Below the pieces are notes generated by a model that worked only from the letters and a program-made list of their open reading frames with translations, ran no database searches and had not been told where the DNA came from. Below are positions 6,668 to 12,110 of a stretch of DNA of 30,429 nt, piece by piece. Numbering within the stretch: the first letter of the stretch is position 1; each line of letters starts with the position of its first letter. Position numbers and translations under genes: made by a program. This DNA is from Hylemonella sp. UBA6679. Its GTDB lineage: Bacteria; Pseudomonadota; Gammaproteobacteria; Burkholderiales; Burkholderiaceae_C. The stretch lies in assembly GCA_002454975.1 (NCBI GenBank), contig DKJZ01000085.1:1-30429 (forward strand), read 5' to 3'.

Positions 6668-8326
6668 ACTTCTTTTGGAGGGCAGGGTGGCCTCCACCGT
6701 GGGCAGGTCTACCATCACGGGTGTGCCTGGCGCAGTGCAGCCGGTGTCGCAGCATTTGCCGGGCTGGCGGTTTTTGGTGATGGCTCGCGCAGGGTCGTGC
6801 GGCGCGGGGGCGGGTGAGCCGTCGGCAGCAATGCCGCGCTCGAGCAAACGCTCCACCAGCTCCACCTTGGAGCCCACGGGGTAATTGCGGTAGATCTCTT
6901 GCTTCATGGCCGCGGGCGAGCCGCCACCGTGCAAGCTGATGACCGAGTACCAGCCGCCTTGGTAACCCGCGGTCAGGTCTTCAATGAAGCGCGCGGTTTG
7001 GATGCGCTGCTCGTAAGGCACATCGGGGTTGGCGCGCAGCACCTCGCTGAGTTTGGCGCCGGTTTCGGGGTTGTGGTCTTCGTCGGGGCCGGGCAGGGTC
7101 ACAATCAGGCCGCCGCTCACATAGTGGGCAATGCGGTGCATGTCGTAAATTTTCGTGGCCAGCAGCAATTTGCCGATGTTGGAAAACACCGGGTCGGGCA
7201 TGTAGGTCTTGCTGTGCGCATCGTGTTTGCCGTACACGCTGGCGGCCACGCCGCAGGCGAAAAAGCTCTCGGTGATGGTGATGAGCTCGACCATTTGTTC
7301 GCGCAAATGGCTTTCTTTGGCGGGGTCAAAGCCATTGGCCTCGCACATCAGGGCGCCTGCGCCAATGAGCAAGTCGCCAAAGCCAGCGCGCGCACCAATG
7401 CAGGTGTGGCGGTGGTGGGTGGCGTAGCTGTAGGTCAGGTGGCCCGAATGCGCCCAGCTGTTGTCGCTGCCATCAAAAAACACCCGCTCCATGGGCACAA
7501 ACACCCGGTCAAACATGCACACCGCCGTGCTTTGGCCGTACTTGCTGCTAAAGAGTGCCGCGCCGTGCTCGGGCTCGCCCGGACGTCCGGCGGGGCGCGC
7601 GATGATGGTCAGGCCAGGGGCGTCGATGGGCACGGCACAGCACACCGCAAAGTCGGCATCGGCCTGGGTCATGTTGCGGCAAGGCATGACCAGCAGCTCG
7701 TGCATGTAAGGCGCGCCCGTCACGATGGCTTTGGTGCCAGAAATCACGATGCCACGCTGGCCGTTGCGCACCGCGTTGCGTTCCACCACATGCACGTAGC
7801 TGTCGGCATTGGCCTGCTGGTGCGGGTGTTTGCTGCGGTCGCCTTTGGCGTCGGTCATGGCCACGCCCAGGGTGAGGTCCTCGTCTTGGACTTGGTGCAG
7901 GTAGTTCAAAAAGCGCGCGGTGTGCTCGGTGCTGCCTTGGGCATCGTCGAGGCGTGCAGTCACCTGGCCGATGGCATTCATGGCGTCGTGGGTCAGGTAG
8001 CGCTGGGCGCAGCCGGTTTCTTGGCAGACCAACCGCACGGCTTCGAGTTTGTTGAGCAAGTCGCCCGCGCTGGTGTTGATGTGGGTGAGCCTGTTCACGG
8101 TTTTGCCCGAGCTGGCTTGCACCGCCGTCATGAGCTTGGCGTACTCGGGCTTGAGCGCGTAGTCGTAGGTCAGGCCAATGGCGTTGATGCCCGGGGCAAA
8201 GCCAGGCTCATCCACAACGGATGTCACCAATCGCCCGTCCAGAAACACGCGGGGGCTGTAGCGGCGCAGCGATTCGCGGTAATCCTGGCCACTCATGAGC
8301 AAGGCGGTGGGGTGAGGTGCGTTCAT
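6665..8326 (-). CDS. AbfD/HpaB-superfamily flavoprotein-fold enzyme, function uncertain
   Basis: This 553-aa protein belongs to the superfamily of 4-hydroxyphenylacetate 3-monooxygenase (HpaB) and 4-hydroxybutyryl-CoA dehydratase (AbfD). Family landmarks are MSGQDYRESLRRY near the N-terminus, AMTDAKGDRSKHPHQQ, VSGTKA-like IVISGTKAIVTGAP, VFDxV-like MFDRVFVPMERVFF, GFGDLLIGAGALM and LHGGGSPAAMKQ. By my recalled alignment to AbfD, one Fe-S cysteine (C106) and the cluster histidine (H305) are kept. The other positions are changed: C103 to Y110, Y296 to C309, C299 to A312, K300 to R313, E455 to Ile. HpaB Arg100/Tyr104 equivalents also seem absent. A C-terminal extension of about 60 residues carries CCDTGC. 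I chose the ATG at 8326 because AGGA lies 7 bp upstream; an ATG at 8353 would add nine residues and has no such site. It diverges from the TetR gene. Confidence 0.8.
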   Translation of the reverse strand: MNAPHPTALLMSGQDYRESLRRYSPRVFLDGRLVTSVVDEPGFAPGINAIGLTYDYALKPEYAKLMTAVQASSGKTVNRLTHINTSAGDLLNKLEAVRLVCQETGCAQRYLTHDAMNAIGQVTARLDDAQGSTEHTARFLNYLHQVQDEDLTLGVAMTDAKGDRSKHPHQQANADSYVHVVERNAVRNGQRGIVISGTKAIVTGAPYMHELLVMPCRNMTQADADFAVCCAVPIDAPGLTIIARPAGRPGEPEHGAALFSSKYGQSTAVCMFDRVFVPMERVFFDGSDNSWAHSGHLTYSYATHHRHTCIGARAGFGDLLIGAGALMCEANGFDPAKESHLREQMVELITITESFFACGVAASVYGKHDAHSKTYMPDPVFSNIGKLLLATKIYDMHRIAHYVSGGLIVTLPGPDEDHNPETGAKLSEVLRANPDVPYEQRIQTARFIEDLTAGYQGGWYSVISLHGGGSPAAMKQEIYRNYPVGSKVELVERLLERGIAADGSPAPAPHDPARAITKNRQPGKCCDTGCTAPGTPVMVDLPTVEATLPSKRS

Positions 8327-8374
8327 GTGCTTGTCCTGTTGATTCAATGCCATGGCAGTTAAATGTCCATCTCT

Positions 8375-8424
8375 AAAATAATTTGAACAGCGTTCAAAGA
8401 AAAAATCAAGCGTTCAATTATTTT
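8375..8424. promoter_or_regulatory. Divergent operator region: 17-bp palindrome plus third half-site
   Basis: TTTGAAC-AGC-GTTCAAA at 8382-8398 is a perfect palindrome with a 3-bp centre. A third half-site GTTCAA lies at 8412-8417, so AGCGTTCAA occurs twice (8389-8397 and 8409-8417), exactly 20 bp or about two helical turns apart. The outer arms AAAATAATT (8375-8383) and AATTATTTT (8416-8424) are also inverted repeats. It sits between the two divergent starts (8326 and 8458), the classic place for a TetR-family operator. Confidence 0.7.
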
Positions 8425-8451
8425 GACTGGTGCAAAGGTTTTCGATAGGAT
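8423..8451 (+). promoter_or_regulatory. Putative promoter of the TetR gene
   Basis: TTGACT (8423-8428) and TAGGAT (8446-8451) are separated by exactly 17 bp. The -35 abuts the third operator half-site, so repressor binding would block it. The -10 overlaps the AGGA (8447-8450) that serves as Shine-Dalgarno for the ATG at 8458. Only one of these two roles can hold unless the mRNA is leaderless or starts elsewhere. Confidence 0.45.
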
Positions 8452-8457
8452 TCGCCC

Positions 8458-9192
8458 ATGGACGTACATGTTTCAGACTTGGTCGAAGTACCCAACGAGG
8501 CCCAGCAAGAGGCTGCGCTGGAGCGGCGCGCCCAGCGCCTGCAACGCCAGCAGACCGTGGGCGAAGCCAGGCGCGCTTTGGTGCTCGAGGCGGCGCGTTC
8601 GGTGTTTGAGGCCTCGGGGCTGGAGGGTGCCAGCATGCGTGAAATTGCCCGTCGCGCGGGCTACACGCCTGGGGCGCTGTACTCGTACTTCGAGAGCAAA
8701 GAGGCCATTTACGGCGCTTTGCTTGAAGCGTCGCTCAGCCGTTTGCAGCTGGCGGTGGACGAGGCCCGCAGTTTCAAAACCAGCCCAGACAAAACCCTGC
8801 CCTCCAAAGCCCGGGCCTGGTTTGAGTTTTACGCCCAAAACCCACGCGACCTCGACCTGGGTTTTTACATGGTGCACGGCATGGCCCCGCGCGGCCTGAC
8901 CTCTGACCTCAACCACGCGCTCAATGCCCGCTTGCTGGCAGCTTTGCAGCCTTGCGAAGATGCCATGCTGGCCATGGGGCTGGACGCCGCCGCCGCCCGC
9001 CAAGAAAATGCCGCTTTGTTTGCCCACGGCGTGGGCTTGTTGCTTTTGCAGCACACTCGGCGCATCAAGTTGTTTGGCCAGCAGGCCGAGCACCTGTTTG
9101 AGCATTACCTGACGCACCTGGTCGCGCGTTTGTCGCCCAGCGCGCAGTCGGCACCAGCCAAGGTGGAGCAGGCCGATTTGTTTGGGCGCTGA
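8458..9192 (+). CDS. TetR/AcrR-family transcriptional regulator
   Basis: This is a 244-aa repressor-type protein. The TetR helix-turn-helix lies at about 40-84 (AARSVFEASGLEGASMREIA, then RRAGYTPGALYSYFESKEAIY), followed by an all-helical ligand-binding and dimerisation domain with no recognisable effector signature. A charged, Glu/Arg/Gln-rich extension of about 35 residues precedes the DNA-binding domain. AGGA at 8447-8450 is 7 bp before the ATG. It is transcribed away from the AbfD/HpaB-like gene across a palindromic operator, so it most likely controls itself and that gene. The effector might be an acyl-CoA or aromatic compound, but this is not visible in the sequence. The isochorismatase-like gene follows 51 bp later on the same strand. 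Confidence 0.92.
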   Translation: MDVHVSDLVEVPNEAQQEAALERRAQRLQRQQTVGEARRALVLEAARSVFEASGLEGASMREIARRAGYTPGALYSYFESKEAIYGALLEASLSRLQLAVDEARSFKTSPDKTLPSKARAWFEFYAQNPRDLDLGFYMVHGMAPRGLTSDLNHALNARLLAALQPCEDAMLAMGLDAAAARQENAALFAHGVGLLLLQHTRRIKLFGQQAEHLFEHYLTHLVARLSPSAQSAPAKVEQADLFGR

Positions 9193-9243
9193 GCTTTGAG
9201 CGTTCTGCGTTAACCTAGCGATCCACTCAACACCGCCAGACCT

Positions 9244-9858
9244 ATGCTGCTCGACGTTCAAGACTCCCAACTGCTGCTCATTGATTACCAGACGCGCCTC
9301 ATGCCCTCGATTTTTCAGGCGCCTGAGGTGGTGGCCAACGCCGTTCGGCTGGCCCGCGTGGCGGCCTTGCTCAAAGTGCCGGTGTGGGCCACAGAAGAAA
9401 ACCCAGCGGGCTTGGGGGGCACAGCGCCAGAGTTGCTCAAAGAAATTGAGGCAGCGCGCGGCCGTGTGCTGCCAAAAATGCAGTTTTCTGCCGTGGCCGA
9501 TGGCTTGGCTGAGGCCCTGCGCCCTGAGGCCAAGCCCGCCGCTGGCAATGCCCGCAGCCTGCCCAAGCACCTGCAAAAACCCACCCAAGCGGCGCCGCAG
9601 CGCAACACCATCATCGTGGCGGGTTGCGAAACCCATGTGTGCATGATGCAAACCGCTCTTGATTTGCTCGACGATGAGTTTGATGTGGTGATCGTTACCG
9701 ACGCCAGCAGCTCGCGCACCGAGCGCAACCGCGACGCCGCCTTTGACCGCCTGGCCGGCGCTGGCGCCGAGCTGGTCACCACCGAGATGGTGGCCTTCGA
9801 GTGGCTGCGTGGTGCGGACCACCCGCAGTTCAAAGCCGTGCTGGGCCTCATCAAGTAA
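9244..9858 (+). CDS. Isochorismatase-fold cysteine hydrolase
   Basis: This 204-aa enzyme has the isochorismatase/nicotinamidase fold. The likely triad is D14 (LLLIDYQTRL), K78 (RVLPKMQFSA) and C133 (AGCETHVCMM, the second cysteine of the motif). It also has the conserved VTDASSSRTERNRDAAFDRL region. It resembles YcaC-type proteins of unknown physiological substrate rather than true isochorismatases, which usually have more than 200 residues and sit beside siderophore genes; none are here. An insertion of about 25 residues at 94-119 separates the Lys and Cys motifs. No clear Shine-Dalgarno sequence precedes the ATG. It follows the TetR gene on the same strand and may be cotranscribed. Substrate unknown. 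Confidence 0.85.
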   Translation: MLLDVQDSQLLLIDYQTRLMPSIFQAPEVVANAVRLARVAALLKVPVWATEENPAGLGGTAPELLKEIEAARGRVLPKMQFSAVADGLAEALRPEAKPAAGNARSLPKHLQKPTQAAPQRNTIIVAGCETHVCMMQTALDLLDDEFDVVIVTDASSSRTERNRDAAFDRLAGAGAELVTTEMVAFEWLRGADHPQFKAVLGLIK

Positions 9859-9974
9859 AGGTTTGGGCCTGGTGCGGTGTGGCCAAGAGGCTGGTGGATA
9901 AGCGGCCGAGCGGCTGAGCTTCTGGGGTGTGCCAGGCGCCAAGGTGCGCTACGTCAGGAAGCAGCAAGATCAGG

Positions 9975-9993
9975 GTTCAATAATTATGAATTC
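9975..9993. promoter_or_regulatory. AT-rich palindromic patch upstream of prpE
   Basis: GTTCAA (9975-9980) matches the half-site of the TetR operator at 8382-8417. It merges with the 8-bp palindrome ATAATTAT (9980-9987) and GAATTC (9988-9993). It lies 42-60 bp before the prpE ATG, in the only AT-rich part of this gap. It could be a promoter or operator; evidence is limited to this resemblance. Confidence 0.3.
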
Positions 9994-10034
9994 AGTTTGT
10001 ATTTTGATCGTTGTCACGTCCCAAGGAAGACCCG

Positions 10035-11948
10035 ATGAGCGCCCACAGCAGCCCCGCCACTTTCGCAGAATTTCACCGCCAATCACTTGCGCAGCCCGAC
10101 GCGTTCTGGGCTGAGCAGGCCAAGCTCATCGATTGGCACACCCCGCCCCAGCAGATCTGCGACTACAGCAACCCGCCGTTTGCGCGCTGGTTCGCAGGCG
10201 GCACCACCAACTTGTGCCACAACGCGGTCGACCGCCACTTGGCCGCGCGTGGCGACCAGGCTGCGTTGATTGCCATCAGCACCGAGACCGACACCGAGCG
10301 CACCTACACCTTCAAAGAGCTGCACGCCGAGGTGCAGCGCATGGCCGCCACCCTCCAGGCCCTGGGCGTGGGGCAGGGCGACCGTGTGCTGATTTACATG
10401 CCCATGATTGCCGAGGCTGCGTTTGCCATGCTGGCCTGCGCGCGCATCGGCGCGATTCACTCGGTGGTGTTTGGCGGCTTTGCCTCGGGCTCCTTGGCCT
10501 CGCGCATTGACGACGCCACGCCCAAAGTGATTGTGAGTGCCGATGCGGGTTCGCGCGGCGGCAAAGGTGTGCCTTACAAGCCGCTGCTCGATGAAGCCAT
10601 CAGCCTGGCTCAGCACAAGCCCACCGCCGTGCTGCTGGCCGATCGAGGTCTGGTTGCTATGAATTTGGTAGCTGGACGTGACCACCTGTGGGGGAACATG
10701 CGTCAAAAGCACCTCAACGCGCAGGTGCCTTGCGTGTGGGTCGACGCCACCCACACCAGCTACACGCTCTACACCTCGGGCACCACCGGCAAACCCAAAG
10801 GCGTGCAGCGCGACACTGGCGGCTACGCCGTGGCCCTGGCCGCCAGCATGAAGCACATCTTCATGGGCCAAGCCGGCGAAACCTATTTTTCCACCAGCGA
10901 CATTGGCTGGGTGGTGGGTCACAGCTACATCATCTACGGGCCGTTGATTGCCGGCATGGCCACCATCATGTACGAGGGCCTGCCCACACGGCCGGACGCC
11001 GGCATTTGGTGGAGCCTGGTGGAAAAGTACAAGGTCACCGTGATGTTCAGCGCCCCCACCGCGGTGCGCGTGCTCAAAAAGCAAGACCCCGCGCTCTTGA
11101 AAAAGTACGACGTGAGCTCACTGCGTGCCTTGTTCTTGGCCGGCGAGCCGCTGGACGAGCCCACCGCGCGCTGGATCAGCGACAGCTTGGGCGTGCCCAT
11201 CATCGACAACTATTGGCAAACCGAGAGCGGCTGGCCCATCCTCACCATTGCCAACGGCATCGAGAAAAAAGACAGCAAGTTCGGCAGCCCTGGCATTCCC
11301 ATGTACGGCTACAACGTCAAGCTGGTGCATGAAAGCACGGGCGAAGAGCTCACCGGCGCCGATGAAAAAGGCGTGGTCGTCATCGAAGGCCCCACGCCGC
11401 CGGGCTTCATGCAAACCGTGTGGCAAGACGACGCGCGCTTTGTCAACACCTACTGGAAGAGTGTGCCGGGCAAGATGGTCTACAGCACCTTTGACTGGGG
11501 CATCCGCGACAAAGATGGCTACTTCTTCATCTTGGGCCGCACCGACGACGTGATCAACGTGGCCGGACACCGCCTGGGCACCCGCGAGATTGAAGAGTCG
11601 ATCTCCAGCCACCCCAATGTGGCCGAAGTGGCGGTGGTGGGTGTGGCCGACAACCTCAAGGGCCAAGTGGCCATGGCGTTTGCCGTGGCCAAAGACACCA
11701 GTGGTCTGACCGATGACGCTGCGCGCGCCAAGCTCGAAGGCGAAATCATGAAGGTGGTGGACGGCCAATTGGGTGCCGTGGCCCGCCCGGCTCGCGTGTT
11801 TTTTGTGTCAGCGCTGCCCAAAACCCGCAGCGGCAAAGTGCTGCGCCGGGCCATCCAGGCGGTGAGCGAAGGGCGCGACCCAGGGGACCTCAGCACCATG
11901 GACGACCCCACGCCGCTGACGCAAATCAAGGGTTTCTTCGGGGCTTGA
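10035..11948 (+). CDS. prpE: Propionate-CoA ligase (propionyl-CoA synthetase)
   Basis: This ANL-superfamily enzyme makes propionyl-CoA from propionate, ATP and CoA; some homologues also accept acrylate. It has 637 aa. The sequence matches PrpE from end to end: SNPPFARWFAGGTTNLCHNAVDRH near the N-terminus, YMPMIAEAAFAMLACARIGAIHSVVFGGFA, the phosphate-binding TSGTTGKPKG (about 247-256), DIGWVVGHSY, AGEPLDEPTARW, NYWQTESGWP, DWGIRDKDGYFFILGRTDDVINVAGHRLGTREIE, and the C-terminal PKTRSGKVLRR with the catalytic, acetylation-prone K601. I chose the ATG at 10035 because AAGGA (10023-10027) is ideally placed 7 bp upstream; an in-frame GTG at 10011 is less likely. No prpB, prpC or acnD neighbours are present, so it is not in a standard methylcitrate operon. 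Confidence 0.95.
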   Translation: MSAHSSPATFAEFHRQSLAQPDAFWAEQAKLIDWHTPPQQICDYSNPPFARWFAGGTTNLCHNAVDRHLAARGDQAALIAISTETDTERTYTFKELHAEVQRMAATLQALGVGQGDRVLIYMPMIAEAAFAMLACARIGAIHSVVFGGFASGSLASRIDDATPKVIVSADAGSRGGKGVPYKPLLDEAISLAQHKPTAVLLADRGLVAMNLVAGRDHLWGNMRQKHLNAQVPCVWVDATHTSYTLYTSGTTGKPKGVQRDTGGYAVALAASMKHIFMGQAGETYFSTSDIGWVVGHSYIIYGPLIAGMATIMYEGLPTRPDAGIWWSLVEKYKVTVMFSAPTAVRVLKKQDPALLKKYDVSSLRALFLAGEPLDEPTARWISDSLGVPIIDNYWQTESGWPILTIANGIEKKDSKFGSPGIPMYGYNVKLVHESTGEELTGADEKGVVVIEGPTPPGFMQTVWQDDARFVNTYWKSVPGKMVYSTFDWGIRDKDGYFFILGRTDDVINVAGHRLGTREIEESISSHPNVAEVAVVGVADNLKGQVAMAFAVAKDTSGLTDDAARAKLEGEIMKVVDGQLGAVARPARVFFVSALPKTRSGKVLRRAIQAVSEGRDPGDLSTMDDPTPLTQIKGFFGA

Positions 11949-11964
11949 GCCTCGAAAGAGCCCC

Positions 11965-11986
11965 GCCACCGGTGCAAATCGGTGGC
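11965..11986 (+). other. Hairpin between prpE and sucA
   Basis: GCCACCG (11965-11971) pairs with CGGTGGC (11980-11986) around an 8-nt loop, 16 bp after the prpE stop. There is no T-run after it, so it is not a standard terminator. It may slow or protect transcripts or be incidental in GC-rich DNA. Confidence 0.3.
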
Positions 11987-12110
11987 ACAATTGACGAGTT
12001 ACTTAGGCCCTTCCACTGCCACAGTCGCATCCGCCAATCGGTTCAGCCGTGCCGCGGAAGGTTTTCAACCAACTAAAAGTTTCCCCAAGGGAAACGGAGG
12101 TCAGCGTGAT

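Noticed and set aside
6899..8362. Open frame of 487 codons on the plus strand opposite the AbfD/HpaB-like gene
   Set aside because: It is the His/Gly/Ala-rich complement of a conserved family protein and runs across its promoter.
9244..9858. Assignment of the isochorismatase-fold gene as entB or pncA
   Set aside because: No siderophore genes are nearby, and the metal-binding and substrate motifs of nicotinamidase are not evident; only the fold and triad are supported.
8473..9942. Open frame of 489 codons on the minus strand opposite the TetR and isochorismatase genes
   Set aside because: Both sense genes have clear family motifs; the antisense translation has none.
11982..12110. 43-residue N-terminal extension of sucA from an upstream start
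   Set aside because: It lacks family similarity, and GGAGG lies upstream of the ATG at 12111, where the conserved SucA N-terminus begins.
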